From: Emticicia oligotrophica DSM 17448
GTDB lineage: Bacteria > Bacteroidota > Bacteroidia > Cytophagales > Spirosomataceae
NCBI RefSeq assembly: GCF_000263195.1
Contig: NC_018748.1
Span: forward strand, 4,588,001 to 4,652,000
DNA length: 64,000 bases
Reading direction: 5' to 3'
Shown: positions 19,453 through 27,693 of the stretch, in pieces
How the letters are laid out: every line of letters begins with the position of its first letter
How positions within the stretch are numbered: position 1 is the stretch's first letter
Notes under the pieces: model-generated
Database searches by the model: none
The model's input: only the letters and a program-made list of their open reading frames with translations
Told to the model about the DNA's origin: nothing
Program-made: the position numbers and the translations under genes

Positions 19453-19792
19453 AATTTAGTGTTCTACAATAATTTTTTTATAAATACTTTAAAACCATTA
19501 GTTAGGTTCTTTCGTATATGTATTAAGTCCTATTGATGAACCTTTTATTTTTCCCGTCAACTTTTGAACCTGTGAGAATCAGTAGTAAAATGATAGATAC
19601 TTTTATCTCAATATCGAGTTTCGATATAAATTATGGTGGAGGTACAAGCTTTTAACTTTTTACTGCTGATTTCAATCTTCTCACTTATGCTATTTCTTTA
19701 GCTAATTTTTTGTTTTAGGGTTTAGACAATTCTCACTTTTTTTGTTATTTGCAGCCTTATCTTACTACTTAATTAATATTACTACTTTACCT
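19453..19792. other. 340-base intergenic region before the GH32 gene
   Basis: No open frame worth calling. It contains an extended imperfect inverted repeat (19572-19684) with a small palindrome inside it, listed separately. Confidence 0.7.
19572..19684. repeat. Extended imperfect inverted repeat with central palindrome
   Basis: GTGAG plus AATCAGTAGTAAAA (19572-19590) mirrors TTTTACTGCTGATT (19658-19671) and CTCAC (19680-19684); the 14-base inner arms differ at one position. In the loop, ATATCGA-GTT-TCGATAT (19611-19627) is a further palindrome. It sits about 110 bases upstream of the GH32 start. It could be an operator/attenuator or a decayed miniature element; no second copy was noticed in the window. 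Confidence 0.5.
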
Positions 19793-21328
19793 ATGAAAAA
19801 AGCCCTGTTATCAATGTTGATAATTGGAACATTTGCAGCCAACGCTCAAATTGAACCTTCTCAAAAAAAGTATCAAGAGACTTACCGACCACAATTTCAT
19901 TTTACACCTCCAAAGGGTTGGATGAATGACCCTAATGGCCTTGTTTTTTACGAAGGAGAATATCATTTGTTTTACCAACACTATCCAGATAAAACTGTTT
20001 GGGGGCCTATGCACTGGGGGCATGCCATAAGTAAGGATTTGATTCATTGGGAAAATTTACCAATTGCACTTTATCCAGATTCCTTGGGTTATATCTTTTC
20101 GGGAAGTATTGTGGTAGATGAGAATAATACTAGCGGTTTTCAAATTGGAAAAGAGAAACCCTTGGTAGCCATTTTTACTTATCATGATATGGAAAAAGAA
20201 AAAGCTGGTCGTTCGGATAGAGAATCACAAGGCATTGCTTACAGTATTGATAAAGGTAGAACTTGGATTAAATATGATAAAAATCCTGTTGTTGCTAATA
20301 AAGGAGATGTGGATTTTAGAGACCCAAAAGTTTTTTGGCACGAACAAACAAAACGTTGGATTATGCCGTTGGCAGTTGGAAAAAAACTAGAAATTTTCTC
20401 TTCACCTAATTTGAAAAATTGGCAAAAAGAAAGTGAATTTGGAATTAAAGAAAGTACCAATGATGGTGTTTGGGAATGTCCGGATTTAATATCATTAAAG
20501 ACAAAGGAAGGAATCGAAAAGTGGGTTTTAATACAAAATATAGGTAGAGGAGCTGTAAATGGAGGCTCGGGTACACAATATTTTATCGGAAATTTTGATG
20601 GAAAGACCTTCACAAATGATAACTCCCCCGAAACTAAGTTGTGGCTAGACTTTGGGGCTGATAATTATGCGGGGGTAACATGGTTTAATATGCCAACAAA
20701 GGAGCGTGTTTATATCGGCTGGATGTCGAATTGGGATGATTATGCGACAACTGTTCCAACTTCTACTTGGCGTAGTGGAATGACAATTCCCAGAAAATTA
20801 TCATTGGTAAATACAACTAAGGGTTTTCGTTTAAACCAAATGCCGATTGAAAATTATAAAAATCTTAGATTAGAGAAAAAGATAATACAAAAGCAAGCTG
20901 TAACTAAAAACGTTTTGATTCATAATGCTTCTGTACAAAAAGAAATTAATCTAAATTTTAATATTAGCACTTCAACAGCAAGTGAGTTTGGTTTTATAAT
21001 TTCAAATTCTAAGAACGAAAAAGTAATTATCGGATTCGATAAAATGATTCAAAAAGTATTTGTTGACCGAAGAAATGCTGGTAAATCAGACTTTTCTCCC
21101 AAATTTGCCGCGATTCACAGTGCAAATCTTGAAGATAATCATATATCAATCAAAGCTTTAATTGATAATGCTTCAATTGAGTTATTTGTAAATAACGGTA
21201 AAGTAGCCATTACAGACCTATTTTTCCCAAATGAATATTTTACCAAAGTTGAGCTTTACAGTAAAGGTGGTAAAGCTGACCTAATTGGCGGTGTTATTTA
21301 CACTCTCAAATCAATTTGGAAAAAATAG
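19793..21328 (+). CDS. Exported GH32 fructan/sucrose hydrolase (levanase-like)
   Basis: A 511-residue GH32 enzyme that cleaves beta-fructosyl linkages. The nucleophile motif is WMNDPNG at residues 43-49. The transition-state motif FRDPKVFW and the acid/base motif WECPDL follow in the expected order. A C-terminal GH32 beta-sandwich covers the last 150 or so residues. The ATG at 19793 is chosen because it gives a clean signal peptide (ending ANAQ); the frame can be extended to a TTG at 19742, which would spoil it. A fructokinase-like gene follows within 31 bases, suggesting hydrolysis to fructose and uptake. Confidence 0.92.
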   Translation: MKKALLSMLIIGTFAANAQIEPSQKKYQETYRPQFHFTPPKGWMNDPNGLVFYEGEYHLFYQHYPDKTVWGPMHWGHAISKDLIHWENLPIALYPDSLGYIFSGSIVVDENNTSGFQIGKEKPLVAIFTYHDMEKEKAGRSDRESQGIAYSIDKGRTWIKYDKNPVVANKGDVDFRDPKVFWHEQTKRWIMPLAVGKKLEIFSSPNLKNWQKESEFGIKESTNDGVWECPDLISLKTKEGIEKWVLIQNIGRGAVNGGSGTQYFIGNFDGKTFTNDNSPETKLWLDFGADNYAGVTWFNMPTKERVYIGWMSNWDDYATTVPTSTWRSGMTIPRKLSLVNTTKGFRLNQMPIENYKNLRLEKKIIQKQAVTKNVLIHNASVQKEINLNFNISTSTASEFGFIISNSKNEKVIIGFDKMIQKVFVDRRNAGKSDFSPKFAAIHSANLEDNHISIKALIDNASIELFVNNGKVAITDLFFPNEYFTKVELYSKGGKADLIGGVIYTLKSIWKK

Positions 21329-21358
21329 TTTTAATAATAAAAACGATAAGTATTGAAT

Positions 21359-22237
21359 ATGAAAAATATTGTTTGTTTTGGTGAAGTACTTTGGGATTTG
21401 TTGCCAACTGGTAAAGTGGCAGGAGGTGCTCCAATGAATGTGGCTGTACATGCGACACAGTTTGGTTTAAATGCAAAGATGATTAGTGCTGTTGGGAATG
21501 ATAATCTCGGAGAAGAAATTATTGATTTTTTATCAAAAAGAGGTTTAGATGTTTCAAATATTCAAATAAACAACGATTTTCAAACTGGAACTGTTGAAGT
21601 GGCTATTGATTCAAAAGGAAGTCCTTCCTATACTATAATTGAACCAGTTGCTTGGGATAATATCAGTTTTACTGGTGAAGCTAAACATGCAGTAATGAAT
21701 GCCGATGCTTTTGTTTTTGGAAGTTTAGCTTTGAGAAATAACACCTCAAAACAAACCCTTTTACAACTGCAAAAATATGCTAATCTTACTGTTTTAGATA
21801 TCAACCTCAGAAAACCTTATTTTAGTGAAGATTTAGTCAAGGAACTTTTCGAATTGGCCGATATTGTTAAAGTGAATGACGAAGAATTAGCAATGATTTG
21901 TTCTTGGTATGGTGAAAATTCAGATGAGCAATCTAATGCAATTTTCTTGAAAAATCAGTTTAATCTAAAAGGAATTATCGTTACAAGAGGTGGAAATGGT
22001 GCCTTTTTTATTGATGAAAATTATATATTTTCTGAGCATAGTGGCTTTAAAGTTAGTGTAACCGATACAATTGGTAGTGGTGATTCTTTTTTAGCTTCTT
22101 TTATTTCTAAATGGTTGCAAAATGCTTCTGCAAAAGAGGCTTTAGCTTTTGCATGTGCGGTGGGAGCATTTGTAGCTACTCAAAAAGGAGCAACTCCAAT
22201 AATTACTCTAGAAAGTCTTGAGAAAGTGATGAATTAA
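21359..22237 (+). CDS. PfkB-family sugar kinase, probable fructokinase
   Basis: A 292-residue ribokinase/PfkB-family kinase. Seen: the N-terminal CFGEVLWDLLP and GGAPMNVAVHA substrate motifs, and the C-terminal anion-hole signature DTIGSGDSFLASF with the catalytic Asp. The ATG at 21359 is preferred over a TTG two codons earlier. Position straight after a GH32 gene (30-base gap) makes fructose the likely substrate, giving fructose 6-phosphate. Other PfkB substrates cannot be excluded from sequence alone. A hairpin that could end transcription follows. Confidence 0.88.
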   Translation: MKNIVCFGEVLWDLLPTGKVAGGAPMNVAVHATQFGLNAKMISAVGNDNLGEEIIDFLSKRGLDVSNIQINNDFQTGTVEVAIDSKGSPSYTIIEPVAWDNISFTGEAKHAVMNADAFVFGSLALRNNTSKQTLLQLQKYANLTVLDINLRKPYFSEDLVKELFELADIVKVNDEELAMICSWYGENSDEQSNAIFLKNQFNLKGIIVTRGGNGAFFIDENYIFSEHSGFKVSVTDTIGSGDSFLASFISKWLQNASAKEALAFACAVGAFVATQKGATPIITLESLEKVMN

Positions 22238-22251
22238 ATGTTTTAAAATAT

Positions 22252-22287
22252 AATTTCCCAGATAGTAAGTTTTTTGTTTGGGAAATT
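22252..22287. terminator. Probable bidirectional terminator
   Basis: AATTTCCCA (22252-22260) and TGGGAAATT (22279-22287) form a 9-base stem with an 18-base T-rich loop, between convergent genes. It touches the stop codon of the DoxX gene. There is no long T-run, so strength is uncertain. Confidence 0.5.
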
Positions 22288-22637
22288 TATTTTGTATATA
22301 GATAGGCCCAAGCCATTAATGCTAATTGTAATGGTAATCTCAACCACAACATCCATTGTGGAATCTTCTTGAATTTCCCAGAAGTAGCCATATAAATATT
22401 GGCCGGAAATACAGCTACCAAAAGTAGAATAATCCCCCAAGCAGAAAGTGCACGTGTTTGTGTAAACAGAAGTCCGATACCAAGTATTATTTCTGCAATT
22501 CCACTTAAAATAACCATCTCTTCATGATTAGGTATGTATGGAGGCATTGCTTTCATAAAGAAATTCTTTTTAGTAAAGTGCGTAATTCCGGCAAAAACGA
22601 AGAATCCTGCCATTATGTAAAGTCCAATTTCTTGCAT
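22287..22637 (-). CDS. DoxX-family membrane protein
   Basis: A 116-residue protein with four predicted membrane helices, matching small DoxX/DoxD-like proteins. The N-terminal GLYIMAGFFVFAGITHF segment and the PPYIPNHEEMVILSGIAEI stretch are typical of the Bacteroidota subgroup. These inner-membrane proteins have been linked to redox balance in other bacteria, but no reaction can be assigned. It is a single gene, divergent from the serine hydrolase gene and convergent with the kinase gene. Confidence 0.8.
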   Translation of the reverse strand: MQEIGLYIMAGFFVFAGITHFTKKNFFMKAMPPYIPNHEEMVILSGIAEIILGIGLLFTQTRALSAWGIILLLVAVFPANIYMATSGKFKKIPQWMLWLRLPLQLALMAWAYLYTK

Positions 22638-22733
22638 AGGTCTCTTAAATAAATTTATTCATCGCAATTTAATTTAAAATTTAGTTTAATTGGATTATTT
22701 TGCATTCTTTCTATAATTGATAGCAAATTATTT

Positions 22734-23960
22734 ATGAATAAACATTTACGCTTCTTAACAATCACATTATTAATTTCTACCAATTGTGCAGTTCATGCCC
22801 AAAAGAAAAACGAACCGTACTTTCCATCATTTAATGCGTGGCAGAAAAAATCACCAACAGAATTAGGATTGAATCAAAACAAGATTCTAGAAACTATGGC
22901 ATTTGCCATTGAAAATGAAATTAAAAATCCTAAAAACATGGAAGTGTCTCATTATCAGTCATTTGGCAAGGAGCCGTTCGGGTTTGCAATAGGTCCATTT
23001 GCTGAAAGAGGTTTACCAACTGGTTTGATAATTCATAAAGGATACATAGTAGCTGAATGGGGAGAACCAGCAAGAACTGATATAACTCATAGTGTTACAA
23101 AAAGCTTTTTGTCTAGTGTAGTTGGATTGGCAGTTGACCGTGGTTTAATAAAAAATGTCAATGATTCAGTAGCACCCTATATTCCCCCAATCGAATTATA
23201 TGGTCAACCTGTAAATCGACCAGCCGATGATTTCGGAAAGCCTGAATTATTGAAATTGTTTGATACCCCACATAATAAAACTATTACTTGGGATAATCTT
23301 CTTCGACAAACAAGTGACTGGGAAGGAACACTTTGGGGGAAACCCGACTGGGCTGACAGGCCAGATAAAGACCCTGCGTTATGGTTAAATCGTACTAGAA
23401 ATAAACCCGGTACTGTGTATGAATACAATGACGTTCGTGTAAATGTACTTTCGTTAGCTGCTCTGAGTGTTTGGAGGAAACCACTTCCACAAGTATTAAA
23501 AGAAAATTTAATGGATAAAATTGGTGCTTCTAATACTTGGAGATGGACGGGGTATCGTAATTCTTGGATTGTTTTAGATGGGCAAGCAGTTCAATCTGTG
23601 AGTGGAGGTGGGCATTGGGGCGGTGGCATGTTTATAAATGCTTATGATATGGCACGTTTTGGTTTATTATCTTTACATAAAGGGAAGTGGGGTTCTCAAC
23701 AAATACTTTCTGAACAATGGGTGAATCAAGCACTTACGCCAACTGCCGCTCAACCTACTTACGGATATATGAATTGGTTTTTAAATACCAACAAAAAACT
23801 ATTACCAAGTGCTTCAGAGAGGGCATTTTATCATTTAGGGAATGGAACTAATATGATTTACGTTGACCCAGAGCACGATTTGGTTATGGTTGTTAGATGG
23901 ATTGCCACAGATGCAATGGATGGAGTTGTAAAGCGTGTTTTAGAATCTTTTAATAAGTAA
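22734..23960 (+). CDS. Exported serine hydrolase, beta-lactamase fold
   Basis: A 408-residue protein with a signal peptide ending VHAQ. It has the class C beta-lactamase/PBP4-type catalytic set: SVTK (nucleophile Ser and Lys, about residue 123), a YEYNDV tyrosine motif, and a late HLGNGTN standing where HxG occurs. Most similar in layout to 6-aminohexanoate-dimer hydrolase-like esterases. The substrate could be an ester, amide or peptide and is unknown. It leads a run with a NIPSNAP gene (33-base gap) and a YdjC-like gene. Confidence 0.85.
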   Translation: MNKHLRFLTITLLISTNCAVHAQKKNEPYFPSFNAWQKKSPTELGLNQNKILETMAFAIENEIKNPKNMEVSHYQSFGKEPFGFAIGPFAERGLPTGLIIHKGYIVAEWGEPARTDITHSVTKSFLSSVVGLAVDRGLIKNVNDSVAPYIPPIELYGQPVNRPADDFGKPELLKLFDTPHNKTITWDNLLRQTSDWEGTLWGKPDWADRPDKDPALWLNRTRNKPGTVYEYNDVRVNVLSLAALSVWRKPLPQVLKENLMDKIGASNTWRWTGYRNSWIVLDGQAVQSVSGGGHWGGGMFINAYDMARFGLLSLHKGKWGSQQILSEQWVNQALTPTAAQPTYGYMNWFLNTNKKLLPSASERAFYHLGNGTNMIYVDPEHDLVMVVRWIATDAMDGVVKRVLESFNK

Positions 23961-23993
23961 AAATTATCATTCAATCTATATCAAAATAACACA

Positions 23994-24743
23994 ATGAAAA
24001 AAAACATCTTATTGATTTTGTTAATGTCTGTTACCTTTTTGGGGTATTCGCAATCAAAAAAAGAATTTTATGAACTTCGTATTTACGAGTTGAAATTTGG
24101 CACTCCACGTTCAAATATTGAAAATTATTTCAAAAATGCTCTTTTTCCTGCACTCAATAAATATGGAGTTAAGAATATTGGAGCTTTTGGTGAAATGGGA
24201 GCCTCTGACCCAGCTAAAATTTACGTATTTATTCCTTATTCTTCAATTGAAGAGTATGCTGCCGTCAATGCAAAAATCAAGACCGATGCTGATTTTATAA
24301 AAGCGACACAAGAATATAATGCACTTCCTCCTGAAAAAGCACCTTATGCAAGATTTACTACATCATTAATGCATGCTTTTGATGGAATTCCTCAATTAGT
24401 TAAGCCAACCTCTGAGCAAAAACTTTTTGAATTACGTACATACGAAAGTTATTCAGAAGATGCAGCTCGTAGAAAAATAAAAATGTTTAATGATGAAGAA
24501 TTGAAAATTTTTAGAGACACAAAGCTTAATTCTGTTTTCTTCGGAGAAGTTGTTGCTGGAGAACACATGCCGTGTTTGACTTATATGCTTGCATTCAAAA
24601 ACATGGAAGAAAGAGATGCTAATTGGAAGAATTTTAGTGCCAATGCCGATTGGAAGCGTATTTCGGGTGCTACTGAATATGCTAATACAGTTTCACATAT
24701 TATTCGTGTATTTTTAGTGCCACTTTCATATTCACAGCTTTAA
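23994..24743 (+). CDS. Exported NIPSNAP-family protein
   Basis: A 249-residue protein with a signal peptide ending YSQ and two NIPSNAP domains: the first from about residue 22 (FYELRIYELKFG) and the second from about 140 (LFELRTYESYSE). NIPSNAP is a ferredoxin-like fold related to dimeric alpha/beta barrels, with no settled bacterial activity. It ends one base before the deacetylase-like gene begins, so the two are almost certainly co-translated. Confidence 0.8.
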   Translation: MKKNILLILLMSVTFLGYSQSKKEFYELRIYELKFGTPRSNIENYFKNALFPALNKYGVKNIGAFGEMGASDPAKIYVFIPYSSIEEYAAVNAKIKTDADFIKATQEYNALPPEKAPYARFTTSLMHAFDGIPQLVKPTSEQKLFELRTYESYSEDAARRKIKMFNDEELKIFRDTKLNSVFFGEVVAGEHMPCLTYMLAFKNMEERDANWKNFSANADWKRISGATEYANTVSHIIRVFLVPLSYSQL

Positions 24744-24744
24744 A

Positions 24745-25734
24745 ATGAAAAATTTATTAAGTTTAATATTGCTGTATTGGCTCACATTTATTACAACATT
24801 TGCCCAAACTTATGCTGAAAAGTTAGGTTTTCCTAAAGGTTCTAAAGTTGTAATCATGCACGTTGATGATGTTGGAATGTCGTATGATTCTAATGTTGGA
24901 GCCATTAAGGCTGTTGAAGAGGGTATTGCTACTTCTATGAGTGTAATGATGCCATGCCCTTGGGTACCTGGATTTGTTCATTATCTAAAAAATAATCCAA
25001 AAATTGATGCTGGCCTTCACCTTACACTTACTTCTGAATGGAAAGATTATCGTTGGGGGCCATTAGCTGGCAAACCAACCGTTCCTAATCTTGTAGATGA
25101 CGAAGGTGCGATGTGGCGTAGTGTTGAAGAAACAGCGAGACACGCATCAGCTGATGAAATTGAAAAGGAAATAAGAAGTCAATTAGAGCGAGCAAGAGCA
25201 ATGGGTTTTGAGCCAACGCATTTAGATTCGCACATGGGTACTTTATTTGCTCGTCAAGATTATTTGGAAAGATATTTCAAAGTAGGAATTGAAAATAAAA
25301 TTCCTGTTATGTTTCCGGGTGGTCATGATACGATGATTATGCGTGATGGAGCTGCGGGCTTAACATTAGAACAAGCTCAGAAAATTGGTAAAATGCTTTG
25401 GAATGCTGGTTTACCTGTTTTAGATGACCTTCACAACATTAGTTATGGATGGACAATGAATAAAGTAAAAAATCCTTCTGATAAAGAATTACAAAAATAT
25501 AAAACTGATAAATACATAGAATCTTTCAAAGACTTACAACCGGGTGTTACGATGGTTATCATGCATTGTACTTCGCCAACAGAAGTTTTTGAACATATTT
25601 CTGATTCGGGAAATACACGTAGAGGAGATATGTTAGCCATGCTTGACCCTAAGTTGAAAAAGTATATTCAAGATAATCAGATTATACTTACTACTTGGCG
25701 TGAATTAAAAGAACGTAGAGATAAAGTTAAATAA
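24745..25734 (+). CDS. Exported YdjC/ChbG-like carbohydrate deacetylase
   Basis: A 329-residue protein with a Sec signal ending TFAQ. It belongs to the YdjC/ChbG family of metal-dependent deacetylases that act on N-acetylated oligosaccharides. Metal and catalytic signatures are visible: HVDDVGMS (about residues 40-47), GLHLTLTSEW, and THLDSHMG. The family typically acts in the cytosol on chitobiose derivatives; an exported version suggests an extracellular or periplasmic glycan. It starts one base after the NIPSNAP stop. Confidence 0.82.
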   Translation: MKNLLSLILLYWLTFITTFAQTYAEKLGFPKGSKVVIMHVDDVGMSYDSNVGAIKAVEEGIATSMSVMMPCPWVPGFVHYLKNNPKIDAGLHLTLTSEWKDYRWGPLAGKPTVPNLVDDEGAMWRSVEETARHASADEIEKEIRSQLERARAMGFEPTHLDSHMGTLFARQDYLERYFKVGIENKIPVMFPGGHDTMIMRDGAAGLTLEQAQKIGKMLWNAGLPVLDDLHNISYGWTMNKVKNPSDKELQKYKTDKYIESFKDLQPGVTMVIMHCTSPTEVFEHISDSGNTRRGDMLAMLDPKLKKYIQDNQIILTTWRELKERRDKVK

Positions 25735-25746
25735 ATACAAGCAAAA

Positions 25747-25781
25747 GTAGGAGCGAAGCTAATTTTGCTCCTACATTTTTT
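25747..25781. terminator. Bidirectional terminator overlapping a stop codon
   Basis: GTAGGAGC (25747-25754) and GCTCCTAC (25767-25774) form an 8-base stem followed by a T-run, with an A-run on the other side. It ends the deacetylase run and contains the stop codon of the convergent J-domain gene. Confidence 0.8.
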
Positions 25782-26868
25782 CAATAATATCATAAAAATT
25801 ACCTAGTTTTTTATTTTTGTGTTGATTGAGCCTAAACTCCTCAATTAAGTATAAAACTTGGTTTTCATCATAGTAGAAAGGCAACATTTTCTCTTCATGT
25901 TTGATGATTTTCTTTAAATTATTGATTTCTTTAGTGAATTTAGTTTCTGTATTTTGAAATTGATCACCCCCAAATCTTTCAATCAATGATTTACCAAAAA
26001 ATGATGACCGCCCAAATGAATAAAGTTCAGTAATTTCATTTTCTAGTTTTTCAATCTGTTTATTTAACAACTGGATTTGAATTTTTAAAGATTCATCAGA
26101 TGCATTATGTACTTGAAGCAGTTCAAATTTCATATTTATTAGTTCATAAATATCATTTTTTTCATAAGCTTCAATTATCTTTTGCATAATTAAATTCTTC
26201 TTCTCTTTTTCATTTTCATCTTGCTCACGGTCAGGATGAAAGACTTTTACTAATTCTAAGTATACCTGACGAGCAGTTAATGTTTGATTTTTATTATTTT
26301 CTTCAGCATTATTATTAATTAATTTTCTTTTCTTTTTTCTGTTTTCGTATTTAAATTCATCAGACTCAAGTTGTTCATTCAGAAAGTCTTGAAAATCTTC
26401 TGGTTTATTGAAATCCATCTCATTTTCGACGCCAAAAATAGTTTTAATAGAATTTTTAATGTTTGCTGAAGCTTTCTGATTTGCTAATTCTAACATTTCA
26501 TCGTATGAAATACCATCGTTATGTCTTGCAAAAATTTCATGGACTTCTTTTGACTGATTCTGTTTAATGAGTTCTTCTGCTTTTTCAAGTATAAGTTCAG
26601 AAAGCGTATCATTATCACGTTTTCGAAAATTGTTTTCGTAGTATAATTTGTCTAAAGCTGCTAATTGCTTAATCTGAACTTCTGTAAATCTTTTTTCTAA
26701 GGGTAAAATTTCTATAATAATCTTACGTTGAATAATTTCAAGCTCATTTTTTGCCCAGTCAATTTTTTGCTTCAATTCAGAGATTTTCTGAATTTTTTCA
26801 TTGAATTTTCGCTGTTGTTTGGTTAATTTTTCACTACCAACCGATTTTATTTGTATAATTTCTGGCAT
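25771..26868 (-). CDS. Coiled-coil protein with J-like domain
   Basis: A 365-residue soluble, lysine- and glutamate-rich protein. Residues about 200-255 resemble a J domain, with YLELVKVFHPDRE containing the HPD tripeptide needed to stimulate DnaK ATPase. Coiled-coil-like heptads lie on both sides (about residues 15-75 and 265-320). Unlike DnaJ, the J-like part is internal and there is no zinc-finger or substrate-binding domain. It could be a specialised cochaperone that recruits DnaK; no partner is visible nearby. Confidence in the J assignment is moderate. Confidence 0.6.
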   Translation of the reverse strand: MPEIIQIKSVGSEKLTKQQRKFNEKIQKISELKQKIDWAKNELEIIQRKIIIEILPLEKRFTEVQIKQLAALDKLYYENNFRKRDNDTLSELILEKAEELIKQNQSKEVHEIFARHNDGISYDEMLELANQKASANIKNSIKTIFGVENEMDFNKPEDFQDFLNEQLESDEFKYENRKKKRKLINNNAEENNKNQTLTARQVYLELVKVFHPDREQDENEKEKKNLIMQKIIEAYEKNDIYELINMKFELLQVHNASDESLKIQIQLLNKQIEKLENEITELYSFGRSSFFGKSLIERFGGDQFQNTETKFTKEINNLKKIIKHEEKMLPFYYDENQVLYLIEEFRLNQHKNKKLGNFYDIIEKM

Positions 26869-26930
26869 TTTGAACTTAAATATTAATTTTAAGAAATAGA
26901 ATTATTAGATGTGAGTTTTTAGGAATCTTT

Positions 26931-27176
26931 ATGATGAAAAATGCATTTTTTGTAATGTTACTTACCATCTTATTCGATGGATGTTTTCTCTACCGACCTT
27001 GTCCGATAAAATCATGCAGGGTTGAGTTAGAACATAAACATGGAAGTAAAACATATAATCCTAGAAAAATACTTAAATGGAAAGTTCATTATATTGGAGA
27101 AAAGTCAATTAAAAGCTATAAAAAACAGCTAAAAATAACGAAGGAAAGAAGGCGGATGGAAAGACAAAGATTTTGA
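26931..27176 (+). CDS. Small putative lipoprotein
   Basis: An 81-residue protein with a short hydrophobic N-terminus followed by FDGC, a plausible lipobox with Cys18, then a strongly basic tail (KSYKKQLKITKERRRMERQ). Two further cysteines lie in CPIKSC. Translation could start at 26931 or at the next codon. It lies between the divergent J-domain gene and a palindromic terminator, which supports a real transcript end. No family recognised. Confidence 0.55.
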   Translation: MMKNAFFVMLLTILFDGCFLYRPCPIKSCRVELEHKHGSKTYNPRKILKWKVHYIGEKSIKSYKKQLKITKERRRMERQRF

Positions 27177-27178
27177 AT

Positions 27179-27203
27179 GTAGAACAAGAATTTCTTGTTC
27201 TAC
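27179..27203. terminator. Palindrome between convergent genes
   Basis: GTAGAACAAGAA (27179-27190) and TTCTTGTTCTAC (27192-27203) are perfect 12-base arms around one base. It lies just after one stop codon and reaches into the other. Flanking T-runs are short, so it may act as a weak terminator or mRNA 3-prime stabiliser. Confidence 0.6.
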
Positions 27204-27655
27204 TAAAAATCTAAATGACAATTTATCCATCCCTCATCAAATCTTGTTGGGAAGTTTTTACGATAAAAGTTAATTGCTGGCTCATTCCAATCTAATACTT
27301 GCCACATCATTCCTGTACAGTTTGTATTTTTAGCTTCCTCAATTACTTTATCAAATAGTATTTTCCCTATTCCATGACCACGCATTGACTCCGTAACCAC
27401 TATATCTTCTAAATACAAACGTTTGCCTTTCCAAGTTGAATATCTATAATAATAGAGCGAAATTCCTTGAACAATTCCATCTACTTCTGCTACAAAACAG
27501 CCGAAAACTTTATTTTTCCCAAAACCGTCTTTGAGCATCATTTCAACCGTATTGGTAACTTGTTCGGGAGCTTTTTCGTAAACGGCCAATTCATATACCA
27601 ATTCATGGACTCTTGGTACATCGGCTTTTCTGATTTTTCTTATTTTTATCTTCAT
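27203..27655 (-). CDS. GNAT N-acetyltransferase, SSAT-like
   Basis: A 150-residue GCN5-related acetyltransferase. The acetyl-CoA loop is ESMRGHGIGK (Q/RxxGxG/A motif), preceded by LYLEDIVV, and MWQVLDWNEPAINFYRK is typical of spermidine/spermine acetyltransferase-like and related amine acetylases. The start at 27655 (ATG, MKIKIRKIRKADV) is chosen over a TTG eight codons upstream. It begins 39 bases after the pseudouridine synthase stop and may share its transcript. The acceptor amine is not known. Confidence 0.85.
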   Translation of the reverse strand: MKIKIRKIRKADVPRVHELVYELAVYEKAPEQVTNTVEMMLKDGFGKNKVFGCFVAEVDGIVQGISLYYYRYSTWKGKRLYLEDIVVTESMRGHGIGKILFDKVIEEAKNTNCTGMMWQVLDWNEPAINFYRKNFPTRFDEGWINCHLDF

Positions 27656-27693
27656 TAGGTGTTTTTTTATCTTTTTCAATAATAAATTTTAAC

